Positions 1-7,455 are shown, counted from the first letter of the stretch. The stretch: 11,503 nt of DNA from UBA6115 sp964534515 (GCA_964534515.1 CAZHPW010000073.1:1-11503); one strand, 5' to 3'. Numbers and translations: made by a program. The notes: a model not told the origin generated them from the letters alone.

Positions 1-1675
1 AAAGGCCGATGCCTTCGGCGCCGAATTCCACGGCCTGGGCGGTATCCCGGGGGGTGTCGGCGTTGGTGCGCACCTTGAGGGTGCGGGCGGCGTCCGCCCA
101 CGCCATCAGGCGGCCAAAGTCGCCGGACACGGAGGCTTCCACGGTGGGGATGAGGCCGGAATACACATGGCCGGTGGTGCCGTCCACAGAGACGGGGTCG
201 CCTTCGTGGAACACCTGGCCGTTAACGGTAAGGGTCTTCTTCACTTCGTCAATGTGCAGAGCGCCGCAGCCGACGACGGCGGGGCGGCCCATGCCGCGGG
301 CGACAACGGCGGCGTGGCTGGTCATCCCGCCGCGGGCGGTGAGGATGGCCTTGGCATAGTCCATGCCTTCGATGTCTTCGGGGGTGGTTTCCTCGCGCAC
401 CAGGATGACATCCTTGCCCTGCTTGCCAGCGGCGGCGGCTTCGTGGGCGGTGAAATACAGGCCGCCAGCGCCAGCGCCGGGGGAAGCGGGAAGGCCGGTG
501 GCAAAGGAGGTGGCCTTCTTGAGCTCGGCAGTGTCAAAGTTGGGGTGCAGCAGGGTTTCCAGCTGCTTGGGCTCCACCTTCAGGACGGCTTCTTCCTCGG
601 AGAGCATGCCTTCGCCAACCAGGTCCACAGCGATCTTCACAGCGGCGGCGGCGGTGCGCTTGCCGTTGCGGGTCTGCAGCATGTACAGCTTGCCGCGCTC
701 GATGGTGAACTCCATGTCCTGCATGTCGCGGTAGTGGTTCTCCAGCTTGTTGGCGATGTCCACAAACTGCTTGTACACATCGGGCATGCTCTGGTCCATG
801 GCGGAGATGGGGTTGGGGGTGCGGATACCGGCCACCACGTCTTCGCCCTGGGCGTTCATGAGGTACTCGCCGTACAGTTTCTTTTCGCCGGTGGAGGGGT
901 TGCGGGTAAAGGCAACGCCGGTGCCGGAGTCATCGCCCATGTTGCCAAAGACCATGGCCTGGACGTTGACAGCGGTGCCCCAATCGCCGGGGATGTCGTT
1001 CATGCGGCGGTAGTAGATGGCGCGGGGGTTGTCCCAGGAGCGGACGACAGCCTTGATGGATTCCATCAGCTGGGTCTTGGGGTCCTGGGGGAAGGCTTCG
1101 CCCTTTTCCTTCTTGTAGAGGTCCAGGTAGCGGCGGACCACTTCCTTCATGTCATCGGCGTTCAGGTCGGTATCGCCCTTGACGCCCTTTTCCTTCTTGA
1201 TGTTGTCCAGCTCAGCGTCAAACAGCTTGCGCTCCACTTCCATCACGACGTCAGAGAACATCTGGATGAAGCGGCGGTAGGAGTCGTAGGCGAATCGGGG
1301 GTTGTTGGTCAGTTTGGCCAGGCCTTCAACCGCCACGTCATTAAGACCCAGGTTCAAAATGGTATCCATCATGCCGGGCATGGACGCGCGGGAGCCTGAG
1401 CGCACGGACACCAGGAAGGGGTCGTTCATGTCGCCGAATTTTTTGCCGGCGATTTCTTCGGCCTTGTGCATGGCTTCCAGAATCTGCTCCTCAATATCAG
1501 AGGCAATTTTCTTGCCGTCCTGATAATAGCGGGTGCAGGCTTCTGTGGTCACGGTAAAACCCTGGGGCACGGGCAAACCGATGTTCACCATTTCGGCGAG
1601 GTTCGCGCCTTTGCCGCCCAGCAGGTTGCGCATGGACGCATTGCCCTCGGTAAACAGATATACGTACTTTGACAC
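1..1675 (-). CDS. ppdK: Pyruvate, phosphate dikinase, N-terminal 558 residues (3' end outside window)
   Basis: Cytoplasmic enzyme interconverting ATP + pyruvate + Pi and AMP + PEP + PPi; in anaerobes it works in glycolysis or in PEP formation. Translating the minus strand from a GTG at 1675 gives an uninterrupted frame to the window edge. Visible parts are the N-terminal nucleotide-binding domain (about residues 15-345) with Lys22 in LLGGKGANLAEM and Arg92 in SVRSGSRASMPGMMDT, both at the positions of known ATP-site residues in the C. symbiosum enzyme. The phosphohistidine domain follows, with GGMTSHAAVVARGMG and catalytic His454 (codon 314-316). Thr452, two residues before it, is the site modified by the PDRP regulatory protein in this family. 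The C-terminal PEP/pyruvate barrel begins and is cut at GAEGIGL; family members are about 870-880 residues. The GTG start is supported by AAGGAGG seven bases upstream and by alignment with the family N-terminus. It is divergent from degV1. Identification is very secure. Confidence 0.97.
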   Translation of the reverse strand, partial: MSKYVYLFTEGNASMRNLLGGKGANLAEMVNIGLPVPQGFTVTTEACTRYYQDGKKIASDIEEQILEAMHKAEEIAGKKFGDMNDPFLVSVRSGSRASMPGMMDTILNLGLNDVAVEGLAKLTNNPRFAYDSYRRFIQMFSDVVMEVERKLFDAELDNIKKEKGVKGDTDLNADDMKEVVRRYLDLYKKEKGEAFPQDPKTQLMESIKAVVRSWDNPRAIYYRRMNDIPGDWGTAVNVQAMVFGNMGDDSGTGVAFTRNPSTGEKKLYGEYLMNAQGEDVVAGIRTPNPISAMDQSMPDVYKQFVDIANKLENHYRDMQDMEFTIERGKLYMLQTRNGKRTAAAAVKIAVDLVGEGMLSEEEAVLKVEPKQLETLLHPNFDTAELKKATSFATGLPASPGAGAGGLYFTAHEAAAAGKQGKDVILVREETTPEDIEGMDYAKAILTARGGMTSHAAVVARGMGRPAVVGCGALHIDEVKKTLTVNGQVFHEGDPVSVDGTTGHVYSGLIPTVEASVSGDFGRLMAWADAARTLKVRTNADTPRDTAQAVEFGAEGIGL

Positions 1676-1682
1676 TGGAAAT

Positions 1683-1689
1683 CCTCCTT
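1683..1689 (-). promoter_or_regulatory. Ribosome binding site of ppdK
   Basis: AAGGAGG on the minus strand, seven bases before the GTG at 1675. It fixes the unusual GTG start; no ATG in frame lies at a comparable distance from a Shine-Dalgarno sequence. Confidence 0.85.
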
Positions 1690-1739
1690 AAGTTTTGTCT
1701 TGTCGTAGCCTGCGCGTCTCATCGCGCACACCATAAATC

Positions 1740-1768
1740 ATCATACTAAAATCGGGTCTTTTTTACAA
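1740..1768 (-). promoter_or_regulatory. Sigma-A type promoter of ppdK
   Basis: On the minus strand, -35 TTGTAA (1763-1768), a 17-nt spacer and -10 TATGAT (1740-1745). Transcription would start near 1733, giving a leader of about 57 nt. A-rich tracts and two direct repeats lie immediately upstream (1772-1810), where an UP element or an activator site would be expected. Confidence 0.75.
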
Positions 1769-1771
1769 TGC

Positions 1772-1807
1772 TTTTTGACCGCTTTTGGCATTTTTTGAAC
1801 CGCTTTT
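1772..1807. repeat. Two direct repeats upstream of the ppdK promoter
   Basis: Plus-strand copies are TTTTTGACCGCTTTT (1772-1786) and TTTTTGAACCGCTTTT (1792-1807). They differ by one inserted base and are spaced 20-21 bp apart, about two helical turns. Copy 1 starts four bases upstream of the ppdK -35. They could be a paired binding site for a regulator. Part of the similarity is simple T-tract composition, so function is only inferred. Confidence 0.45.
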
Positions 1808-1882
1808 TTGTTTTTTTACTTCATATGATGAATGCAAGATGAAAACCCGCTTTCAAACATGCTTGTAGTTTTCCGCCAAAAC

Positions 1883-1911
1883 TTGCAATTGTGTTGTTTA
1901 ATCGCTACAAT
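1883..1911 (+). promoter_or_regulatory. Sigma-A type promoter of degV1 and probably the downstream genes
   Basis: -35 TTGCAA (1883-1888), 17-nt spacer, -10 TACAAT (1906-1911). The start point would be near 1918, leaving a leader of about 40 nt before the ATG at 1958. This excludes any degV1 start codon upstream of the promoter, such as the in-frame ATG at 1832. Confidence 0.75.
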
Positions 1912-1920
1912 ACATGGGAT

Positions 1921-1932
1921 AGCCCGTGGGCT
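1921..1932. promoter_or_regulatory. Small palindrome at the expected degV1 transcription start
   Basis: AGCCC-GT-GGGCT, a perfect 5-bp inverted repeat with a 2-bp centre, beginning about ten bases after the -10 of the degV1 promoter. The position fits an operator or a short 5'-end hairpin. The half-site resembles that of the inverted repeat inside the recO promoter. It is short, so chance occurrence is possible. Confidence 0.3.
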
Positions 1933-1947
1933 GATTTACCAGTATTT

Positions 1948-1952
1948 GGAGG
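1948..1952 (+). promoter_or_regulatory. Ribosome binding site of degV1
   Basis: GGAGG, five bases before the ATG at 1958. It decides the start in favour of 1958 over the in-frame ATG at 1832. Confidence 0.8.
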
Positions 1953-1957
1953 CTTTG

Positions 1958-2836
1958 ATGAGAACAGATTACATCCTCATGTCGGACAGCGACAGCGATC
2001 TGCCGCACGACTTGGCCCGGGAGATGAACATCCCCATTGTAAAAATGCCCTACACCATGGACGACGTTGAGTATTTTGATGACAACGGCGCCAGCGGGGC
2101 TGAGAAAAAGCTCTTTGACCGCATGCGCAACGGCGCCAAGCCGTTTACCTCCTTATTGCCCACTGAGGTCTATTTGGAGTATTTTGAGCCCATCTTAAAA
2201 AAGAGCGATTTGCTGTTTTTGGCGTTCTCCTCCCAGATGTCCGCCACCTACCAGAATGTGCTGGAGGCGCGCAAACAGCTGCTTGAGAAATATCCGGAGC
2301 GCAAGTTCACGGTGGTGGATACCCTGTCCATTTCAGCGCCCCAGTCGCTGCTGATTATCGGCGCCCACAAGCTTTACAAGCAGGGCAAGAGCATGGATGA
2401 AGTAGCCCAGTGGGTGACAGACAACCGTCTCAATGCCCATGCCTGGTTCACGGTGGGGGATTTGACTTATTTGCGCCGCGGCGGCCGCATCTCCGCGACC
2501 AGCGCCATCATGGGCACGATGCTGGACATCAAGCCCATCCTCGCCATCACCAAGGGCGGCAAACTGGAAGCCCATTCCAAGGTTCAGGGCCGCAAGAAAG
2601 CGCTGAAGGTGCTGGTTGAGAAAACCATGGAAAACATCGGCGAGAGCCAGGGCAAGTCCGTCATCATCCTGCATGGCGATGTGCGCGAGGAAGCCGAGAT
2701 GCTCAAAAACCAGCTTAGAAACCGCCTGCCTGATTTGGGCGAGGTCCGCATCCAGATGATCGGGCCGGTCATCGGCGCGCACGCCGGCCCCGGCACGTTG
2801 GCCATCTGCTTTATCGGCAAGGAACGCGTCATCTAA
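1958..2836 (+). CDS. DegV family protein (probable fatty-acid-binding, FakB-like), copy 1
   Basis: 292 residues, the usual length for DegV proteins. Family members bind a long-chain fatty acid in the cytoplasm; FakB members present it to the FakA kinase for acyl-phosphate formation. Visible features are the N-terminal SDSDSDLP turn (9-16), the PYTMDD segment (31-36), Thr64-Ser65 in PFTSLLPTE, the SSQMSATYQN loop (91-100), LRRGGRIS (172-179), KVQGRKK, an HGD segment and the C-terminal GAHAGPGT with His275. The loop normally reading SSGLSGTYQS in this family here has Gln-Met and Ala in place of Gly-Leu and Gly. No FakA-type (DAK2) kinase lies in the window. The start at 1958 is chosen because GGAGG precedes it and the promoter lies between it and the earlier Met. 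Two bases separate it from the next gene. Family assignment is secure; the fatty-acid role is inferred from the family. Confidence 0.93.
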   Translation: MRTDYILMSDSDSDLPHDLAREMNIPIVKMPYTMDDVEYFDDNGASGAEKKLFDRMRNGAKPFTSLLPTEVYLEYFEPILKKSDLLFLAFSSQMSATYQNVLEARKQLLEKYPERKFTVVDTLSISAPQSLLIIGAHKLYKQGKSMDEVAQWVTDNRLNAHAWFTVGDLTYLRRGGRISATSAIMGTMLDIKPILAITKGGKLEAHSKVQGRKKALKVLVEKTMENIGESQGKSVIILHGDVREEAEMLKNQLRNRLPDLGEVRIQMIGPVIGAHAGPGTLAICFIGKERVI

Positions 2837-2838
2837 GC

Positions 2839-3714
2839 ATGCAGGCATCGGAAGAAAAAACGCGCCAGAAAAGCATTCTGGCGGTGATGGACTTATCCGG
2901 CGTGGGGCGTTGCTCCGCGCTGGTTGTCATTCCGGTGCTCTCCCTGTCCGGCTGCAGCTGCGCCTTTTTGCCGACAGCCTATTTCTCAACGCACACCGGC
3001 GGCTTTGGCAGCGTACACCGGCTTGACATGAAGGACGACATGGCTGAGGCCATCGCCCATTACATCCGGCTGGGCCTGCGCTTTGACGCCGTTTACATTG
3101 GATATACCGCTTCTGAGGAGCAATTGCGCATCCTGGAGTCCTCGCTGCCTGATTTGCTGCGTCCTCAGGGTAAACTCTATATTGACCCGGTCATGGGCGA
3201 CCATGGCAGGCGCTATACCTTTTGCGGGGAGGGCTTGATTGCCGGCTTTCGCCGCCTTTGCGCGAAGGCGGACGTCATCTTCCCCAACCGCACGGAAGCG
3301 GCCTTGCTTTTAGGAAAGCCAATGCTGGAGAACGAGGAGCCGCAGCCGCCGACGGCGGCGGAGCTCCGTGCCCTGGGCGCGCAAAACGCGGTTGTGACCG
3401 GCATCCAAATGGATGGGCAGATTGGCGTACTGGCTGTGCCGCAGGCGGGGGAGTCTTTCAATGTACTCAGGGTTCGCCACCCGGGTTCCTATCCCGGCAC
3501 GGGGGATTTGCTGGCGTCCGCTGTCATTGCCGCCCTGATGAAGGGCGCTTCAGTGAAGCAGGCTTGTGACATCGCCTGTGATTTCCTGGATGAGGCCTTA
3601 AAGGCCACCCAGAAAACCGATGCGGAGCCGCGTTTTGGCGTCGCGTTTGAACGGGCGCTTCCGGCGCTTGGCCTCGTATTGACTGAATTATCAACGCAAC
3701 AGGAAGGTTGTTGA
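2839..3714 (+). CDS. Pyridoxal/pyridoxamine kinase (PdxK/PdxY family)
   Basis: 291 residues. Ribokinase-fold enzyme that phosphorylates the 5'-hydroxyl of pyridoxal, pyridoxamine or pyridoxine with ATP in the B6 salvage pathway, in the cytoplasm. Signatures in order: MDLSGVGRCS near the N-terminus (17-26), PTAYFSTHTGGF in the substrate-closing region, DPVMGDHG (116-123), FPNRTEA (148-154) and the anion-hole/catalytic PGTGD with Asp223 as the likely base. These separate it from sugar kinases and match the pyridoxal kinase branch; whether it is best called PdxK or PdxY cannot be told by eye. It starts 2 nt after degV1. The best Shine-Dalgarno (AAGGAA, 2819-2824) is 14 nt away, so translation is probably coupled to degV1. 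The N-terminus carries about ten more residues than typical; Met17 is an alternative start but has no good ribosome site. zupT follows after 3 nt. Confidence 0.9.
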   Translation: MQASEEKTRQKSILAVMDLSGVGRCSALVVIPVLSLSGCSCAFLPTAYFSTHTGGFGSVHRLDMKDDMAEAIAHYIRLGLRFDAVYIGYTASEEQLRILESSLPDLLRPQGKLYIDPVMGDHGRRYTFCGEGLIAGFRRLCAKADVIFPNRTEAALLLGKPMLENEEPQPPTAAELRALGAQNAVVTGIQMDGQIGVLAVPQAGESFNVLRVRHPGSYPGTGDLLASAVIAALMKGASVKQACDIACDFLDEALKATQKTDAEPRFGVAFERALPALGLVLTELSTQQEGC

Positions 3715-3717
3715 GGT

Positions 3718-4518
3718 ATGGAAACCGCGAACAATTTGCTTGGCGCTTTTTTATTGACGCTCATGGCCGGCCTGTCCACCAGCGTGGGCGGCGCGGTTGT
3801 CTTTTTCGCCAAAACGGTGGACAAGCGCCTCTTGTCCGTCAGCCTGGGTTTGTCGGCCGGGGTCATGATTTATGTGTCGCTGGTGGAAATGCTGCCGGAG
3901 GCAAGCGCCATGCTCACCCAAGCCTATGGCGAGAAAACCGGGCTCTTGTTCGCGCTTTTGTCCTTCTTTGGCGGCATCATCCTCATCGCTGTCATTGACA
4001 TGCTCATCCCCTGTGAGGAAAACCCGCATGAGATGGTGTGCAAGGTTCGCCCGGAAAGGCATAAGTCCCGCCTGAAGCGCACCGGCATTTTGACCGCCCT
4101 GGTCATCGCCATCCACAATTTTCCCGAGGGCATTGCCGCTTTTGTGTCTGCCACCCAGTCCATGCGCCTGGCCATCCCGGTCGTCGCGGCCATTGCCATT
4201 CACAACATCCCCGAGGGCATCTCCATCTCCATGCCCATCTTCTACGCCACCGGCAGCCGCCGCCTGGCGATGCGGTACTCCTTCTTGGCCGGCCTGGCTG
4301 AGCCCCTGGGCGCCATTTTGACCTACCTCATTTTGCTGCCCTTCATGAACGATGTCCTCCAGGGCATCCTCTTTGGCGGCGTGGCTGGCATCATGGTTTT
4401 TATTTCCCTGGATGAACTGCTGCCAAGCGCGCAGCTGTATGGGGAGCACCATTACAGCATGTACGGCCTGGTCGCGGGCATGGCCATCATGGCCTTGAGC
4501 CTGTGGCTGTTTGTATAA
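3718..4518 (+). CDS. zupT: ZupT-type zinc (divalent metal) transporter, ZIP family
   Basis: 266 residues, close to E. coli ZupT (257). Inner-membrane ZIP permease importing Zn2+ and often Fe2+, Mn2+ or Co2+. The sequence shows about eight hydrophobic segments and the two hallmark metal-site motifs: HNFPEG at 133-138 (TM4) and HNIPEG at 162-167 (TM5), each giving His/Asn/Glu ligands. SLVEMLPEA in TM2 and the Glu in AGLAEPLGA (TM6) are also typical. Between TM3 and TM4 is a charged loop with Cys, His and Glu residues (CEENPHEMVCK), a plausible soft metal-binding loop. AGGAAGG at 3701-3707 gives the ribosome site; the gene begins 3 nt after the pyridoxal kinase, so the two are almost certainly co-transcribed. 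No zinc-responsive (Zur-like) operator was recognised. The exact metal preference is unknown. Confidence 0.95.
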   Translation: METANNLLGAFLLTLMAGLSTSVGGAVVFFAKTVDKRLLSVSLGLSAGVMIYVSLVEMLPEASAMLTQAYGEKTGLLFALLSFFGGIILIAVIDMLIPCEENPHEMVCKVRPERHKSRLKRTGILTALVIAIHNFPEGIAAFVSATQSMRLAIPVVAAIAIHNIPEGISISMPIFYATGSRRLAMRYSFLAGLAEPLGAILTYLILLPFMNDVLQGILFGGVAGIMVFISLDELLPSAQLYGEHHYSMYGLVAGMAIMALSLWLFV

Positions 4519-4542
4519 GCAAGCGACTTACGAAAGGGTCAC

Positions 4543-7374
4543 ATGGACGATATCAACCAAACACCTGATGTCTGTCAGGGACTTTTGGATGCTGCTTCAG
4601 GCGTCTTGCCTGAGGGCGGCTCTTTTGTTTTGCTGCCCATCATCCGCTTTGCGGAGGGGCAGGTCACCTTTAGTTTAAAAATCGGCGAGAGCCGCTTGAG
4701 CTATATCCGGGATATCCCGGCCTTTCTTCAGGCCATTAAAGACCGGCGCGCCTATCCTGTCAGCAAAAGCTTTACCTTCTCACCCGCCTGGATGCATCTG
4801 GACAAGCATTCCCGCGCCTTGTTTGACCTGTTATCGGCCTTTTTTGAGACGCGGGACAGCGAGGACAAGCCCATCACCGGCAAGGAAAAGCGCGACCTCA
4901 TTTTGACGGACGGGCTGAAGAAACTGCTGTTTTCAGCGCTCAGTGAGATGCGTTTCCTGTTGATTACCGAGGGCGGGGAAGTGACCCAGCAGGGCATTTC
5001 TCAGGAGTCCCTGCCGCTGCTGTTCAGTTTGGCGTATGACATCCGCGGGGTCATTTTGACCGCGCAATGGCAGGCGGATGTCCTGCCCGCAGTTGCGGAC
5101 AAGTCCTATGCCGTTTTGGGTGGCCGCCTGGTCTCCTTAAGCCAGGAGGACAAGGCCCTCTTCCGTGTGCTGCCCATTCATGAAAAGGGGGAGGATTTCG
5201 CCCTGCGCTTTTCCCGCTCCCAGACGCCCCGGGTATTCTCCGACCTCCTGCCCTTCCTTCAGCGCTCCCAGGTCGTGGTCATGGAGGAAAGCCTGCAAAA
5301 ACGCCTGCTGAAGTTTCCGCTCAAATCACGCATTTATCTGGATTCCGAGGGCCAGGGCATCGCGGCCAAGGTTATTTTCGCCTATGGCGAGACTGAGGTT
5401 GACCCCTTCACCTTTAACCAGAACCTGCCGGCCTACCTGCTGCGTGACGCCGCGGCGGAGCGGGCGGTGATGGACCTTTTGGCGCAGTACGGTTTCCGCG
5501 CGCGCACAGGCCGCGCCGACCTGCAAAACACGGATTTGATTTTTGAGTTCCTGATGAAGGGCGTGGCGGATTTGCACCGCCTGGGTGAGGTCTATCTGTC
5601 CCAGGCCTTCCGCCAGTTAACGCCCAGGGCGCCCTCCCTCAACGCGCACATGAAGATGAAATCCGGGCGCATCAGCCTGGACTTGGCCGATGAAGGCCAG
5701 ATTTCTGAGGACCTGGTGCCCCTGCTCCAGGCCATCAGCAAGCGCAAGAAGTATTTCCGCTACAAGAACGGCGCCTTTGTTACCCTGGACGACGCCAGGG
5801 AATGGCAGGCGCTGGCGGAAGCGTATCTGGAAAGCCTCAACCCGCTGCAGGATGACCGGGATTTGCCGGCCATGCGCGCCCATTACCTGGCTGCCCTCAT
5901 TGAGCGGGACAATTTACCTGTTACGATTGATGAAGGCGCCAAGACGGCGATAACGCTGGATTCTTCCAACCTGGTCAGCCCGGTTGAAGGCCTGTTTGAT
6001 TACCAGCTCCGCGGCTTTCGCTGGATTTGCTCTCTGCACGCTCTGGGCCTGGGCGGCATTCTGGCGGATGAGATGGGCCTGGGCAAGACCGCGCAGATGA
6101 TCGCGGCTTTGGCCTATTTCAGCCAAAGTGAGATGCAGCGCCTGCCTTCGCTGATCATTTCGCCGACCACCCTCCTGTACAACTGGCAAAGTGAGATTGA
6201 GCATTTTGCCCCGGAGCTCAAGTCCGTTGTGGTTTCCGGCAGCCGCTCCGTCCGCGAAAAGCAGATTGAGGAAGCCCTCCAGGATTCCTCCTGTGATGTC
6301 ATCATCACAAGCTACCCCTTGCTGCGCCAGGACATCGCCTTGTATGAAAGCGTCCGCTTCCGCTTCGCGGTGCTGGACGAGGCGCAGAACATCAAGAACT
6401 TCACCAGCCAGACCGCCAGGACAGCCAAGCGCTTAAACGCCCATACCCGGCTGGCCTTGACCGGCACCCCCATGGAAAATAACGTGACTGAGCTCTGGTC
6501 GCTGTTTGATTTTGTCTTGCCCGGTTATCTCTTTACGGCGCGGGAGTTTATCAAGCGCTATGAGGATGGCCGCCATGCCGAGGAATTGCGGCTGCGCATC
6601 CGGCCCTTCCTCATGCGCAGGCTGAAGGCGGATGTCATGTCCGAATTGCCTGACAAGCTGTCCACTACCCTGTACTGCGAAATGAATACCGACCAGCGCC
6701 GGGTTTACCAGGCAGCCTTGATGAAGAGCCGGTCCTGGGTCAACAAACTGCTGGAGGAGAAAGGGCTGGAGGGCAGCCGGATTGAGGTGCTCTCCGCCAT
6801 CACCCTGTTAAGACAAACCTGCTGCCACCCCAGGCTCAGCCTGCCGGAGTACACGGGCGAATCCTCCAAACTGGAATTGCTCATGGACATCCTGCCTGAG
6901 ATGCTGAGCAATGGCCGGCGCATCCTGCTCTTTTCCCAGTTTACTTCCATGTTATCTATCATTCGTGAACGCCTGGACCAGGCCGGCATCCCCAGCCTCT
7001 ATCTGGACGGGGATACCCCGGCTCAGGACCGCCTGACGCTGGCGGAGCGCTTCAACAGGGGCAATGAACCCATTTTCCTAATTTCCCTCAAGGCCGGGGG
7101 AACGGGGCTCAACCTGACCGGCGCTGACACTGTCATTCACTATGACCCCTGGTGGAATCCCACCGCCGAGGACCAGGCCAATGACCGGGCTCACCGCCTG
7201 GGTCAGGAGAAAAATGTGGAGATTATCCACCTCATCACCCGCAAATCCATTGAAGAAGCGGTGGTGGAGATGGGCAACCGCAAGCGCCGCCTCTTTGACA
7301 GGCTCATTACGCCGGGCGAAGCCCTGCCTGATAAACTCAGCCGTGCCGATGTCCTCAAACTGTTCGAAAAATAG
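4543..7374 (+). CDS. SNF2-family DEAD/DEAH-box helicase (bacterial SNF2/RapA-like ATPase)
   Basis: 943 residues. The C-terminal half is a complete Swi2/Snf2 ATPase: motif I DEMGLGKT with Lys515, motif II DEAQ (612-615), motif III LTGTP (639-643), motif V KAGGTGLNLTGADTV, then YDPWWNP (867-873) and motif VI DRAHRLGQ (881-888). Such proteins are ATP-driven DNA translocases that move or remodel proteins on DNA. The roughly 490-residue N-terminal part has no catalytic motif and looks like the bacterial SNF2-associated region (PF08455 type). Many clostridial relatives are about 1,050-1,100 residues with an N-terminal SWIM zinc finger (CxC...CxH); no such Cys/His cluster is visible here. The ATG has GAAAGGG just upstream. 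It lies 24 nt after zupT, so it is probably in the same transcript. No restriction-modification or defence genes adjoin it. The specific substrate is unknown. Confidence 0.93.
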   Translation: MDDINQTPDVCQGLLDAASGVLPEGGSFVLLPIIRFAEGQVTFSLKIGESRLSYIRDIPAFLQAIKDRRAYPVSKSFTFSPAWMHLDKHSRALFDLLSAFFETRDSEDKPITGKEKRDLILTDGLKKLLFSALSEMRFLLITEGGEVTQQGISQESLPLLFSLAYDIRGVILTAQWQADVLPAVADKSYAVLGGRLVSLSQEDKALFRVLPIHEKGEDFALRFSRSQTPRVFSDLLPFLQRSQVVVMEESLQKRLLKFPLKSRIYLDSEGQGIAAKVIFAYGETEVDPFTFNQNLPAYLLRDAAAERAVMDLLAQYGFRARTGRADLQNTDLIFEFLMKGVADLHRLGEVYLSQAFRQLTPRAPSLNAHMKMKSGRISLDLADEGQISEDLVPLLQAISKRKKYFRYKNGAFVTLDDAREWQALAEAYLESLNPLQDDRDLPAMRAHYLAALIERDNLPVTIDEGAKTAITLDSSNLVSPVEGLFDYQLRGFRWICSLHALGLGGILADEMGLGKTAQMIAALAYFSQSEMQRLPSLIISPTTLLYNWQSEIEHFAPELKSVVVSGSRSVREKQIEEALQDSSCDVIITSYPLLRQDIALYESVRFRFAVLDEAQNIKNFTSQTARTAKRLNAHTRLALTGTPMENNVTELWSLFDFVLPGYLFTAREFIKRYEDGRHAEELRLRIRPFLMRRLKADVMSELPDKLSTTLYCEMNTDQRRVYQAALMKSRSWVNKLLEEKGLEGSRIEVLSAITLLRQTCCHPRLSLPEYTGESSKLELLMDILPEMLSNGRRILLFSQFTSMLSIIRERLDQAGIPSLYLDGDTPAQDRLTLAERFNRGNEPIFLISLKAGGTGLNLTGADTVIHYDPWWNPTAEDQANDRAHRLGQEKNVEIIHLITRKSIEEAVVEMGNRKRRLFDRLITPGEALPDKLSRADVLKLFEK

Positions 7375-7382
7375 GCAATTTC

Positions 7383-7412
7383 TTGACTGTTTGTGGGATT
7401 TTCGGGTAAAAT
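7383..7412 (+). promoter_or_regulatory. Sigma-A type promoter of degV2
   Basis: -35 TTGACT (7383-7388), 18-nt spacer, -10 TAAAAT (7407-7412), located nine bases after the SNF2 stop codon. Transcription would start near 7419, about 43 nt before the degV2 ATG. degV2 can therefore be expressed independently of the upstream genes. Confidence 0.75.
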
Positions 7413-7447
7413 AACGCTTAAGTCCCCATGGCGGCGCCGGGGCGGAA

Positions 7448-7455
7448 AAAGGAGG
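7448..7455 (+). promoter_or_regulatory. Ribosome binding site of degV2
   Basis: AAAGGAGG, six bases before the ATG at 7462. It selects this start over the in-frame ATG at 7393, which lies between the -35 and -10 elements. Confidence 0.85.

Noticed and set aside
167..1399. 410-codon open frame on the plus strand, opposite ppdK
   Set aside because: It is a Gly/Ala/Val/His-rich shadow of the ppdK reading frame in GC-rich DNA, with no family resemblance, while the opposite strand encodes a full, motif-complete PPDK.
1832..1957. 42-residue N-terminal extension of DegV copy 1
   Set aside because: It includes the promoter (1883-1911), lacks a ribosome site and has no counterpart in the family.
1676..1957. 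Riboswitch or attenuator in the ppdK-degV1 divergent region
   Set aside because: The leaders are short (about 57 and 40 nt), with no long stems followed by T-runs.
2333..2848. 171-codon open frame on the minus strand, opposite degV1
   Set aside because: Asp/Ala-rich antisense shadow; a similar shadow opposite degV2 (7603-8049) arises for the same reason, the shared protein motifs.
3751..4452. 233-codon open frame on the minus strand, opposite zupT
   Set aside because: Low-complexity Gly/Asp/His/Gln-rich translation, entirely antisense to the motif-complete zupT, without a promoter or convincing ribosome site.
7424..7442. Possible hairpin in the degV2 leader (CCCC...GGGG around GGCGCC)
   Set aside because: Only four pairs close an internally mismatched region; no T-run and no riboswitch-like conservation that I can recognise.
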